Source: Silvimonas sp. (GTDB lineage Bacteria; Pseudomonadota; Gammaproteobacteria; Burkholderiales; Chitinibacteraceae). From it: a stretch of DNA of 7,413 bases. Below the pieces are notes generated by a model. The model had not been told where the DNA came from and searched no databases. It worked only from the letters and a program-made list of their open reading frames with translations. The translations under genes were made by a program, and so were the position numbers. Numbering within the stretch: position 1 is the stretch's first letter; the number at the start of each line of letters is the position of its first letter. The stretch spans positions 1 through 7,413 of the forward strand of contig JASLES010000432.1 of the NCBI GenBank assembly GCA_030151005.1, given 5' to 3'. Below, in pieces: positions 1-6,190 of the stretch.

Positions 1-802
1 AGATGGCAAAAGCGGCAGCCGGCAGACCAAACATCTTGAACAGGAAGGCGCCCGACAGGATACCGGCAGTGGTGTCACCCGCGAAGAAGCGGTTGATATC
101 ACCGTGGACAACCTGACCTGCGGAGTTGGTGAAGTTACCGATTTCAAAGAAGAACGGCACGTTCCAGATGTGATGCAGACCGAACGGAATCAGCAGACGC
201 TCAACAAAACCGTACACCGTGGCCGCGGTGCGCGGATCACTGGCAGCAGCCCAGTGCGAGAACACGTCAATACCGTGCTGAATCGGCGGCCAGATGATGG
301 ACAGGATCACGCCCACAAAAATGGCAGCAACACCGGTCACGATCGGTACAAAGCGCTTACCGGCAAAGAAGCCCAGGTATTGCGGCAACTGGATGCGGTA
401 GTACTTGTTGAACAGGGTTGCGGCCACGGCACCGATGATGATCCCGCCGAATACGCCGGTTTCCATCGACTTCATGCCCAGCACGGTTGCCGGCTCAATG
501 CCGAAGAACTGTGCCATCACGCCCATTGTGGCAACCATCACCACAAAACCCACAACGGCAGCAATGGCGGCAACACCGTCATTTTCTGCCAGACCCAGCG
601 CAACACCGACTGCGAAGATGATCGGCAGATTGCCGAAAATCGCGCCGCCGCCCTGGGCCATCACGTGGTTGACTACATCGGGAATAAACGAAAAATTGGA
701 GCTGCCAATGCCCAGCAGCAAACCCGCCACCGGCAACACGGCGACCGGTAACATCAATGCCTTGCCGATCTTTTGCAGAACGGCGAACGCCTGTTTGAAC
801 AT
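1..802 (-). CDS. ptsG: PTS glucose permease, IIC domain (IICB type), 3' end cut by window
   Basis: This is the membrane permease of the glucose phosphotransferase system, which imports and phosphorylates glucose. The first 267 residues are present and the frame stays open to the window edge. The N-terminus (MFKQAFAVLQKIGKALMLPV) closely resembles E. coli PtsG from memory. So do the GFFAGKRFVP block (144-153), the GLHHIWNVPF motif with paired histidines at 210-211, and the block at 227-243 (SAGQVVHGDINRFFAGD). Several hydrophobic transmembrane stretches are visible, for example 17-32, 60-71, 77-95, 117-130 and 153-171. A IIB domain with its phosphorylated cysteine would lie past the window. 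The start is ATG at 802, with AAGGAAAG just upstream as ribosome binding site. The IIA, HPr and EI functions it needs are encoded by the gene upstream. NagE-type GlcNAc permeases are related, but the HHIWNVPF block favours PtsG. Substrate specificity is inferred. Confidence 0.9.
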   Translation of the reverse strand, partial: MFKQAFAVLQKIGKALMLPVAVLPVAGLLLGIGSSNFSFIPDVVNHVMAQGGGAIFGNLPIIFAVGVALGLAENDGVAAIAAVVGFVVMVATMGVMAQFFGIEPATVLGMKSMETGVFGGIIIGAVAATLFNKYYRIQLPQYLGFFAGKRFVPIVTGVAAIFVGVILSIIWPPIQHGIDVFSHWAAASDPRTAATVYGFVERLLIPFGLHHIWNVPFFFEIGNFTNSAGQVVHGDINRFFAGDTTAGILSGAFLFKMFGLPAAAFAI

Positions 803-875
803 GATGACTTTCCTTGCCCTAGGACGACACCCGCGCCACACCCGGCAGGGTGCAGACGGCACTCGTCACTGTTTA

Positions 876-895
876 TGAAAATGCTTTATTTTCCA
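876..895. promoter_or_regulatory. Inverted repeat upstream of ptsG (possible operator)
   Basis: GAAAAT and ATTTTC are perfect 6-bp arms around a 5-bp spacer (GCTTT), about 75-95 bp upstream of the ptsG start. It lies between the candidate promoter and the ribosome binding site, where a repressor could act. It is AT-rich and short, so chance is a real possibility, and I cannot assign a regulator. Confidence 0.25.
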
Positions 896-903
896 GCGGG
901 GCG

Positions 904-932
904 ATTCTGCTCTTTATGGCAGGCTGTACCAA
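904..932 (-). promoter_or_regulatory. Candidate sigma-70 promoter for ptsG
   Basis: On the minus strand, TTGGTA (927-932) and CAGAAT (904-909) are separated by 17 bp, each matching four of six consensus bases. ptsG needs its own promoter if the hairpin at 1062-1083 terminates the upstream transcript. A second possible -35, TTGATA at 947-952, has no good -10 at normal spacing. The assignment is weak. Confidence 0.3.
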
Positions 933-972
933 ATACGGCGTCCCCCCTATCAACAGGGTAAGGGGATCGCTT

Positions 973-987
973 TGTGACTTATTCACG
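973..987. promoter_or_regulatory. Operator-like motif TGTGANNNATTCACG upstream of ptsG
   Basis: The plus strand reads TGTGACTTATTCACG, a partial dyad GTGA-N5-TCAC. Twelve of 15 bases are identical to the element at 3793-3807 in front of the PTS fusion gene, and all differences fall in the spacer. It sits about 40 bp upstream of the candidate ptsG -35, and a shared position upstream of two PTS genes suggests a common regulator. It resembles a CRP site but its spacer is 5 bp, not 6, so I do not name the protein. Confidence 0.4.
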
Positions 988-1061
988 CCGAAAAGCGACC
1001 ACAAAACCAGTCGTTTCCCTGTTTTCCGGCATGTCTTTTTATCAACTACTCCACAAATAAC

Positions 1062-1083
1062 GGGCCCACCCAAAGGCAGGCCC
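1062..1083 (-). terminator. Probable rho-independent terminator after the PTS fusion gene
   Basis: On the minus strand, GGGCCTGCC and GGTGGGCCC form a 9-bp stem with two G-U pairs around a TTTG loop. It begins 9 bases after the TGA of the fusion gene. The following tract (GTTATTTG) is only moderately U-rich, so it may be partial and let some transcript read into ptsG. Confidence 0.6.
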
Positions 1084-1091
1084 ACCTTACA

Positions 1092-3626
1092 TCAATCGAC
1101 AAGGCCAGACAGGCGGGCACGTACCTCGGCCACGGTGCCCATCTGCAATACTTCAGTCGCCAGCTTCTGGCATTCAGCTTTGTTCAGTTTGCGCACCATG
1201 GCTTTGATGGCCGGGATGGCCGGAACACTGACTGACAGCTCATCCACGCCAATACCCAGCAGCACCGGTACGGCCAGCGGATCAGAGGCAATCCCGCCGC
1301 ACACACCCACCCACTTGCCATGTGCATGGGCACCCTTCACCGTCATGGCGATCAAGCGCAACACGCCAGGATGCAACGCATCGGCTTGTTTAGCGAGTTT
1401 CGGATGACCGCGATCCATCGCCAGGGTGTACTGGGTCAGATCGTTGGTACCGATCGAGAAGAAATCCACCTCGCGAGCAAAGATTTCAGACATGACGGCT
1501 GTGGAAGGTACTTCCACCATGATCCCAACCTTCACATCAGCGGTAACGCCCAGTGCCGCTTTTTCTTCGGCAACAATCTTCTTCGCTTCACGCACTTCTT
1601 CCAGCGAGGCAATCATCGGGAACATGATGTGCAGCTTGCTGTAGGGCGCGGCACGCAAAATACCACGCACTTGGGTACGCAAGATTTCCGGTGCCGCCAG
1701 GCACAGACGAATACCGCGCACACCAAGGAACGGGTTTTCTTCGGCCGGCATGGGCAGGTATGGCAGTGGTTTATCGCCACCGACATCCAGGGTACGAATC
1801 ACCAGAGTGCGCTCATTGCCCAAGGCTTTGGCGATATCGCCGTAGATTTTGGTTTGTTCTTCTTCAGTCGGCGCGTCGGTGCGTTCCAGATAGAGGAATT
1901 CCGAACGCAGCAGACCAACACCCTCGCCGCCCAGGGTAACCGATTGCTGGGCGTCTTCCAGGCCACCGATGTTGGCGACTACTTCGATATGCACACCATC
2001 GGTCGTAACTGCAGGTTGACCCGCAGCAGCAAGCTCTTCATCACGCTTTTTGGCCAGCGTTGCCTGGCGCGTGCGGATGTCCTGGATTTCCGCCTCAGAC
2101 GGATTCTTGCGCAGGCTACCTTTGGTGCCATCCAGAATCACATTCGTGCCATTAGCCAGTTCCAGCACGGCTTCTTCGATGCCACAGATAGCCGGAATAT
2201 TCAGCGAACGGGCCAGGATGGCGACGTGACTGGTCGCGCCACCGCCGGTTGTAGCAAAACCCAGCACTTTGTTGCGATCAAGACTAGCGGTATCCGACGG
2301 GGTCAGTTCTTCCGCAATCAGGATGGCGTTATCAGGGACTTCCAGCGCGGCTTCTTTCACGCCGGTCAACAGGCGCAGCACGCGGCGGCCGATATCGCGG
2401 ATGTCATTGGCGCGGCCGGCCAGGAGTTCATTCTTGAGCTTGGCCAGTTTGTCAGCGTAAGTCGTAAATGCTTGTTTCCAGGCAAACGGCGCGCTCTTGC
2501 CGCCAGAGACTGCGGACAGTGCCAGATCCAGCAGTTCCGGATCGGCCAGCAATTCCTGGTGCGCTGAGAAAATCTCTGCCTTGGACGCATCGCTGATCTC
2601 GGCCTTGAGACCTTCCAGTTGCTGACGGGCTTCTTTGAGCGCGTCTTCCAGGCGGCGACGTTCCAGTTGCGGATTATCACCCGCTTCACGGACTTCGATT
2701 ACTTCCTGGCGGACCTGGAAGATCTGGCCAACCGCCAGGCCAGGCGAGGCGGAGACGCCCAGCAATACGTTCGGGTCTTCCGAATGGGCTTTGGGGGCGG
2801 GGCGCGGAACGGCAACCGGCTTGGGTGCAGCGGTCGGCGCAGCGGCGGCGCCGCAATCTTCGCCAGAACCGGAGCGAATCAGTTCAGCCAGTGCCTTGAT
2901 GGCTTCTGCGGCATCAACACCGGTGGCCTTGATCTGGATTTCGTCGTTGTTCTGTACTTCCAGACCCATGATGCTGACCACGGATTTGGCATTGGCTTCT
3001 TCACCGCCACGCACCAACTTGATATCAGACTTGAAGGTTTTGGCGGTATTGGCGACCACGGCGGCCGGGCGGGCATGCAGGCCGGTGGGGTTAGGAACAC
3101 GGATGGCGTCAGACATATTGCCGGTCGGTGCGGCGGCGGTCTCGGCGGCAGCAAAATCGCCAGCCAGCGTCACCGTCAGCGCCACGGTCTTGCCAGCGTG
3201 AGCAAAACCACGTGCCGGTTGTAGACCGGCCACCATATCACCGTTGGCAATCACGATTTCCGTCATGGAACTCTTGCCATGCGCGGTGATGACCGATTCA
3301 TTGAATTCAATCAGGGGTTGACCAAGGGTAACGGCGTCGCCTTCCTTGACCAACGGGCGGAAACCCTCGCCTTTCAGCATGACGGTATCAAGGCCGATAT
3401 GCAGCAAAACCTGCAAGCCTTCAACCGTGGTCAATGTGAGCGCGTGATATGTCGAAGCAAGCTGAGTGATCTTGCCTGCGGCCGGTGCCAGCAACACGTT
3501 GGAAGTCGGGTCAATCGAGACGCCATCCCCCACCATTTTTTGCGAGAACACCGGATCGGGCACAGCCTCAATCGGCACAAACAGCCCGGACAGGGGGGCG
3601 ATCAATTCCACGGTTTTATTCGACAT
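1092..3626 (-). CDS. ptsP: Fused PTS protein: IIA(Glc)-HPr-Enzyme I (phosphoenolpyruvate-protein phosphotransferase)
   Basis: This 844-residue cytoplasmic protein joins three steps of the PTS relay: PEP to Enzyme I, to HPr, to IIA. Residues 1-150 are IIA(Glc)-like, with the paired histidines His61 (STYHALTL) and His76 (LLHIGLDTV). Residues 171-258 are HPr, with NPTGLHARPAA and phosphorylated His184. An Ala/Pro-rich linker spans 259-282. The rest is Enzyme I, with GGGATSHVAI (His467), LLRSEF (Arg574), RTLDVGGDK (Arg611), VEVPS (Glu705), GTNDL (728-729) and catalytic Cys776 in GVCGG. No key residue is missing. I chose ATG 3626 (MSNKTVELIAPL) because IIA homology begins there and AGAGG lies 9 bases upstream. 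An in-frame ATG at 3836 would add 70 unlike residues and overlap the candidate promoter. The layout matches Pseudomonas NagF, so GlcNAc transport is an alternative role, but adjacent ptsG favours glucose. The ptsP symbol follows common database labelling and is not settled. Confidence 0.95.
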   Translation of the reverse strand: MSNKTVELIAPLSGLFVPIEAVPDPVFSQKMVGDGVSIDPTSNVLLAPAAGKITQLASTYHALTLTTVEGLQVLLHIGLDTVMLKGEGFRPLVKEGDAVTLGQPLIEFNESVITAHGKSSMTEIVIANGDMVAGLQPARGFAHAGKTVALTVTLAGDFAAAETAAAPTGNMSDAIRVPNPTGLHARPAAVVANTAKTFKSDIKLVRGGEEANAKSVVSIMGLEVQNNDEIQIKATGVDAAEAIKALAELIRSGSGEDCGAAAAPTAAPKPVAVPRPAPKAHSEDPNVLLGVSASPGLAVGQIFQVRQEVIEVREAGDNPQLERRRLEDALKEARQQLEGLKAEISDASKAEIFSAHQELLADPELLDLALSAVSGGKSAPFAWKQAFTTYADKLAKLKNELLAGRANDIRDIGRRVLRLLTGVKEAALEVPDNAILIAEELTPSDTASLDRNKVLGFATTGGGATSHVAILARSLNIPAICGIEEAVLELANGTNVILDGTKGSLRKNPSEAEIQDIRTRQATLAKKRDEELAAAGQPAVTTDGVHIEVVANIGGLEDAQQSVTLGGEGVGLLRSEFLYLERTDAPTEEEQTKIYGDIAKALGNERTLVIRTLDVGGDKPLPYLPMPAEENPFLGVRGIRLCLAAPEILRTQVRGILRAAPYSKLHIMFPMIASLEEVREAKKIVAEEKAALGVTADVKVGIMVEVPSTAVMSEIFAREVDFFSIGTNDLTQYTLAMDRGHPKLAKQADALHPGVLRLIAMTVKGAHAHGKWVGVCGGIASDPLAVPVLLGIGVDELSVSVPAIPAIKAMVRKLNKAECQKLATEVLQMGTVAEVRARLSGLVD

Positions 3627-3679
3627 CTTGGCAACCTCTGGTTTTTTCTGACTTTTTTCGATATTCCGGGTACAGCAAA

Positions 3680-3705
3680 GCCGACCAGGCAGCAGCCAGG
3701 CCGGC
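3680..3705 (-). other. Leader hairpin in the 5' UTR of the PTS fusion gene
   Basis: On the minus strand, GCCGGCC pairs with GGTCGGC (one G-U). After a T-T mismatch, GGC pairs with GCC around a TGCT loop, giving about 10 bp of GC-rich stem. It lies about 55-80 nt before the start codon, in a leader of roughly 150 nt if the upstream promoter candidate is right. The TTTGCTGT that follows is too poor for a clear terminator. It may stabilise or attenuate the mRNA, but no function is shown. Confidence 0.35.
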
Positions 3706-3782
3706 AGGGTTTCCGTGTTCCGGAGTTCGACGCTGATCGTAGTGTAGAGCTTCGCGCGCGCCGTATCAGTGAAATTTTTCCC

Positions 3783-3811
3783 ATTGTCATGATGTGAAGA
3801 ATTCACGACAA
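3783..3811 (-). promoter_or_regulatory. Candidate sigma-70 promoter for the PTS fusion gene
   Basis: On the minus strand, TTGTCG (3806-3811) and GACAAT (3783-3788) are separated by exactly 17 bp, each matching four of six consensus bases. Transcription would begin near 3775 and give a leader of about 150 nt. The operator-like motif at 3793-3807 fills the spacer, as expected for repression. The hexamers are imperfect, so the promoter is plausible but not proven. Confidence 0.4.
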
Positions 3812-3838
3812 CGTCATGATTTGACCCGCATGACAACG
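3784..3838. repeat. Cluster of TTGTCATG-type repeats
   Basis: TTGTCATG (3784-3791) recurs inverted as CACGACAA (3804-3811, 7 of 8) and as CATGACAA (3829-3836, perfect). On the plus strand, ACGACAACG (3805-3813) and ATGACAACG (3830-3838) are direct copies 25 bp apart, and a further GTCATG lies at 3813-3818. The cluster fills the gap between ygfA and the PTS fusion gene and overlaps both promoter hexamers. It looks like a multi-site regulatory region. Confidence 0.4.
3793..3807. promoter_or_regulatory. Operator-like motif TGTGANNNATTCACG upstream of the PTS fusion gene
   Basis: The plus strand reads TGTGAAGAATTCACG, with dyad arms GTGAA and TTCAC around GAA. It matches the ptsG-upstream element at 973-987 in 12 of 15 bases. 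It lies between the candidate -35 and -10, where a bound repressor would block polymerase. The regulator is unknown. Confidence 0.4.
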
Positions 3839-3849
3839 CAAACAGTTGA

Positions 3850-4443
3850 TCAACCGGCTATTGGGGAACGTAAACGGCGTGCTTCGGTAAGGATCTCATC
3901 GAGCCGTAAATCCCACGGGGCAACTGGCAAACGGTCCACCTGCTGGCAGTCATAAGCAAGACCGACAAGACGCGGTTTTTGCCATTTTTGCCGCAAACGA
4001 CGAAACCTGAAGGTGGTGTCGTAGTAGCCGCCACCCTGTCCCAAACGAGCCAGTTGTGCGTCAAACCCTAAAAGGGGGACGAAGGCTACATCCAGATCTT
4101 GTGGCCGGCAAGTCTGTTCGTGCACGGGGTAGGGAATTCCATAATGATCACGCTGCCAGCGGCTGGTGTGGTCGTAGCGGACGAAGTACATCTGGCGGCC
4201 ACGGCGTGGCACGACGGGCAAAAATACCTGACAACCGGCCTGGAGTGCTTTGAGGATAAGTGGCCAGGTCGAGATTTCGCTCGCCATAGAGACATACACG
4301 GCGACCCGTTTGCCACGACGCAACAACCGGGCAGACGTAGCCCGCTGCATGATGGAAAGGCTGGCTTCACGCCGAAATGAAAGCGCCAACGCGGAACGGC
4401 GTTGGCGCAAGGTTTGCCGCAGCGCGGCTTTTTCTTGATCCAC
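3850..4443 (-). CDS. ygfA: 5-formyltetrahydrofolate cyclo-ligase
   Basis: This enzyme converts 5-formyltetrahydrofolate to 5,10-methenyltetrahydrofolate using ATP, salvaging a folate that inhibits other enzymes. The clearest signature is RLGQGGGYYDTTF at residues 133-145, the family's glycine-rich motif. VPLLGFD (122-128), a basic N-terminal helix (about 5-26) and GLAYDCQQVDRLPVAPWD (161-178) also fit. From the GTG at 4443 the protein has 197 residues, normal for the family. This start is a judgement: the frame is open upstream to ATGs at 4554 and 4545, but both lie inside the 6S RNA and add residues unlike the family. A TTG at 4467 with GGGAAG 9 bases upstream is a rival. The position just behind 6S RNA is the classic ssrS-ygfA arrangement of proteobacteria, and the two are probably cotranscribed. 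Confidence 0.92.
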   Translation of the reverse strand: MDQEKAALRQTLRQRRSALALSFRREASLSIMQRATSARLLRRGKRVAVYVSMASEISTWPLILKALQAGCQVFLPVVPRRGRQMYFVRYDHTSRWQRDHYGIPYPVHEQTCRPQDLDVAFVPLLGFDAQLARLGQGGGYYDTTFRFRRLRQKWQKPRLVGLAYDCQQVDRLPVAPWDLRLDEILTEARRLRSPIAG

Positions 4444-4475
4444 GATCTCAGAATGTGCGCTGGGCAAAGAAAGGG

Positions 4476-4654
4476 GCTTCCCGCGAGTGCCGGTCGGTTC
4501 ATATCCTGAACCCGGAGGTTCAAGGGGCCACCGGCCGTGCGCCATCAGGTGCATTCAACAAAGGAATGCTCACAACAGGCGCGTCGTGGCTGGCGACCGA
4601 AGGTTAAGCTAGGTTCAAGGAAATTAGAACCGTAGTCGAACACCGCAGGAAAGC
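4476..4654 (-). ncRNA. ssrS: 6S RNA
   Basis: 6S RNA mimics an open promoter and sequesters sigma-70 RNA polymerase in stationary phase. The gap between zapA and ygfA is where it is expected, and the minus strand folds into its long rod. GCTTTCCTGCGGTGTTCG and following bases (4654-4627) pair with 4500-4476 as the closing stem, with many G-U and compensated pairs. GGTCGCCAGCC (4598-4588) pairs with GGCCGGTGGCC (4536-4526) as the upper stem, with one mismatch. GCATTC and GAATGC close the apical hairpin. The central bubble has an unpaired 5' strand (about 4626-4600), and its 3' strand carries the CCTTGAACC...GGTTCAGG hairpin (4525-4505), very like E. coli 6S. Length is about 179 nt against 184 in E. 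coli. Ends are inferred from the stem and may be off by several bases. I see no convincing separate promoter. Confidence 0.9.
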
Positions 4655-4689
4655 AATCGTCGCAGGTGGCGCGGCATGTACCCGGTTAG

Positions 4690-4995
4690 CTAGAACAGCT
4701 CTGACTGTCCCTTGAGCACCGCATCCACCGTTGCGTTCATGTCCGTAATTCTACGCCGATATGCGCCAATGTCAAAACCACCTGCTTTGACATGCAGATA
4801 TTCGTGCGCAATGTTGAGCGCCGCCATGATGGCGATCTTCTCCAGGCCAATGACTTTGCCGCCTTCGCGGATTTCGTTCATTTTGCCATTGAGCACATCC
4901 ACGGCCTGCAGGAGGGTTTCCTCTTCGTCGTCCGGGCAGGCAATCCGGAAATCGCGCCCCATGATCGATACGTCGAGCTGCTTGATCTGGCTCAT
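4690..4995 (-). CDS. zapA: Cell division protein ZapA
   Basis: ZapA binds and bundles FtsZ filaments, stabilising the Z ring at mid-cell. The 101-residue length is normal for the family. The N-terminal part (QLDVSIMGRDFRIACPDDEE) forms the small alpha/beta domain, with the family's usual LDV-I-GR-F-ACP pattern. From about residue 26, LLQAVDVLNGKMNEIREGGK and LEKIAIMAALNIAHEYL build the helix and coiled coil used for dimer and tetramer formation. The ATG at 4995 overlaps the TGA of the upstream coiled-coil gene as ATGA, so translation is probably coupled. 6S RNA begins about 36 bases after its stop. Confidence 0.95.
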   Translation of the reverse strand: MSQIKQLDVSIMGRDFRIACPDDEEETLLQAVDVLNGKMNEIREGGKVIGLEKIAIMAALNIAHEYLHVKAGGFDIGAYRRRITDMNATVDAVLKGQSELF

Positions 4996-5192
4996 TCCTC
5001 TTCCTCAGGCAAACGCTCGATCAACGCGGCAACACGCGTTTTGGTCTCATCAAGCTTGCTGACAAGTTGCTGGTTCTCACGGCCAGAGGCCAGGATTTCC
5101 TGGCGCAGCGCGTGGTTTTCGCTGCGCAGCGCGCTCACGATGCGCACCAGCGTGTGAATTTTTTCTTCAAGAGTGGCGAGTTCGGCGTCCAT
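4992..5192 (-). CDS. Small coiled-coil protein upstream of zapA (ZapB-like / TIGR02449-type)
   Basis: This acidic 66-residue protein is almost entirely one predicted coiled coil. Hydrophobic residues recur in heptads from residue 4 (LATLEEKIHTLVRIVSALRS) through LRQEIL, QQLVSKL and VAALIERL, and it ends in four glutamates. It has no signal peptide or membrane segment. Small proteins of this kind often precede zapA in proteobacteria; they resemble ZapB, which links ZapA to other division proteins, but sequence identity is weak across such coiled coils. The four-base overlap with zapA supports a joint role in division. The start ATG at 5192 is preceded only by a weak site (GGGT). The gene is convincing; the ZapB-like function is inference. 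Confidence 0.82.
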   Translation of the reverse strand: MDAELATLEEKIHTLVRIVSALRSENHALRQEILASGRENQQLVSKLDETKTRVAALIERLPEEEE

Positions 5193-5341
5193 GTCGACCC
5201 AACGCGGTTTTTAGTTCTACCGGATTTTATGATAACTCGGGCCTGCCTGCTGCCCGGATTGCGTGTGTGGCTAACGTGGGTGTGCAACTGTGCACATCTA
5301 CGCAACGACTACTTTGGCATAAATCGTAACACGCCCGTATT
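5193..5341. promoter_or_regulatory. Intergenic region between btuF and the zapA block
   Basis: This 149-bp gap should hold the promoter of the division block. On the minus strand TTATCATAAAAT (5224-5235) offers a -10 (TATCAT or CATAAA), but no good -35 lies at normal distance. TGTTACGAT (plus 5326-5334) resembles an extended -10. Two dyads are present: CGGGC/GCCCG with a 9-nt loop (5238-5256), and TGTGCA-ACTG-TGCACA (5281-5296). Neither is followed by a clear T tract, so I do not call a terminator for btuF. Confidence 0.35.
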
Positions 5342-6190
5342 TCAGTGGCGGACCTGATCAATCTGTTCGCACACTTTCTGCATGCCCTCGATCATACGCG
5401 GACCGGGCCTGACGTATTGATCTCCGTTCAAGGAGACCAGCCGGTTGTTTTTGACTGCGGGCAGTTGCGGCCAGGCTTTCCACATATCCAGCGTCTTGCG
5501 CTCACCTGTGGTCAGCATCAGTTCTGGTGCAAAAGCCAGCACCGCCTCGGTACTGACTTGTGGTGCTTCGGCCCGCGCATTGGCATAAGGGCTGGTTGCA
5601 CCACAATCGGCCAGCATCTGCCCCAGAAAACTGCGGCGCGACAAACTCAGCGGCGGGTTTTCACTGACTTGCAGATAAACCCGAACTGGCCGCGCCCGTT
5701 GATACTGGTTCAGCAATTGCCGATAACGGGTTTCCTGAGCACTGGCCAGGTCATCCGCTTTGGTGTCCTGCCCCAACAATGCGCCTAGCCGCCGCAAACT
5801 GGATGCGACATCTTGCGGTGTCTGCGGGCGACTGACAAATACGGGAATATGCTGGCGTTGTAGCTGGGAAATCGACTGGCTTACCGCCTGGCTTTCCCAC
5901 ACCACCACCAGATCTGGCCGTGCCGCCAGGATAGCTTCGATATTCAGGCTTTGAAACGTAGCCACTTTCGGCAGTTTTTTCACGCTATCGGGGTAATCGC
6001 TCGCCGAATCGACCGCCACAATGGCTTCTGGCGCAAGTGCCGCTACCAGTTCCGTGGCGTGCGGAGCCAATGTGATCACTCTTTGTGCTGGCCGGGAAAG
6101 CGCCACCAGCGTGCCATTGTCATCTTTGGCTTGTACCGCTGCCAGCGCCATCACTGGCAACAAGGCGAGCAGCCCGGCAAAACGGATCAT
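5342..6190 (-). CDS. btuF: Periplasmic vitamin B12 (cobalamin) binding protein
   Basis: This 282-residue protein delivers cobalamin in the periplasm to the BtuCD ABC importer. Residues 1-21 form a signal peptide (basic start, Leu/Ala-rich core, probable cut after VQA) with no lipobox. The rest is a class III binding-protein fold: RVITLAPHATELVAAL (37-52), SDYPDSVKKLPKVATF (64-79), IEAILAARPDLVVVW (84-98), VYLQVSENPPL (171-181), PQVSTEAVLAFAPELMLTTG (210-229) and RPGPRMIEG (261-269). Both halves match E. coli BtuF from memory, including two cysteines (196 and 274) at the places of its cysteine pair, which suggests a disulfide. Its ATG overlaps the ylqF stop as ATGA, implying coupled translation. 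No btuC, btuD or outer-membrane btuB lies in the window. Haem or siderophore binding proteins share the fold, but these motifs favour BtuF. Confidence 0.88.
   Translation of the reverse strand: MIRFAGLLALLPVMALAAVQAKDDNGTLVALSRPAQRVITLAPHATELVAALAPEAIVAVDSASDYPDSVKKLPKVATFQSLNIEAILAARPDLVVVWESQAVSQSISQLQRQHIPVFVSRPQTPQDVASSLRRLGALLGQDTKADDLASAQETRYRQLLNQYQRARPVRVYLQVSENPPLSLSRRSFLGQMLADCGATSPYANARAEAPQVSTEAVLAFAPELMLTTGERKTLDMWKAWPQLPAVKNNRLVSLNGDQYVRPGPRMIEGMQKVCEQIDQVRH

Noticed and set aside
104..878. Two plus-strand open frames opposite ptsG
   Set aside because: They mirror the highly conserved ptsG frame, are of low complexity and show no ribosome sites or domains I recognise.
973..987. 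Classical CRP site upstream of ptsG
   Set aside because: The half sites TGTGA and TCACG fit, but the spacer is 5 bp instead of 6, and the same odd spacing recurs at 3793-3807. I record it as an unassigned operator-like motif.
873..1085. 70-codon minus-strand open frame between the PTS genes
   Set aside because: It starts inside the terminator hairpin and runs through the ptsG regulatory region. It has no family resemblance.
1320..2567. Open frame of 415 codons on the plus strand opposite the PTS fusion gene
   Set aside because: It is antisense to a well-conserved gene. Its translation is rich in Gln, Arg, Phe and His with no recognisable domain, as expected from a shadow of GC-biased coding.
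3627..3836. N-terminal extension of the PTS fusion protein to an ATG at 3836
   Set aside because: The extra 70 residues are unlike any IIA domain and would be encoded by the leader, repeat cluster and candidate promoter. The ATG at 3626 begins family homology and has a ribosome binding site.
3845..3854. Palindrome GTTGATCAAC over the ygfA stop codon as a terminator
   Set aside because: The self-complementary 10-mer leaves no loop and no T tract follows.
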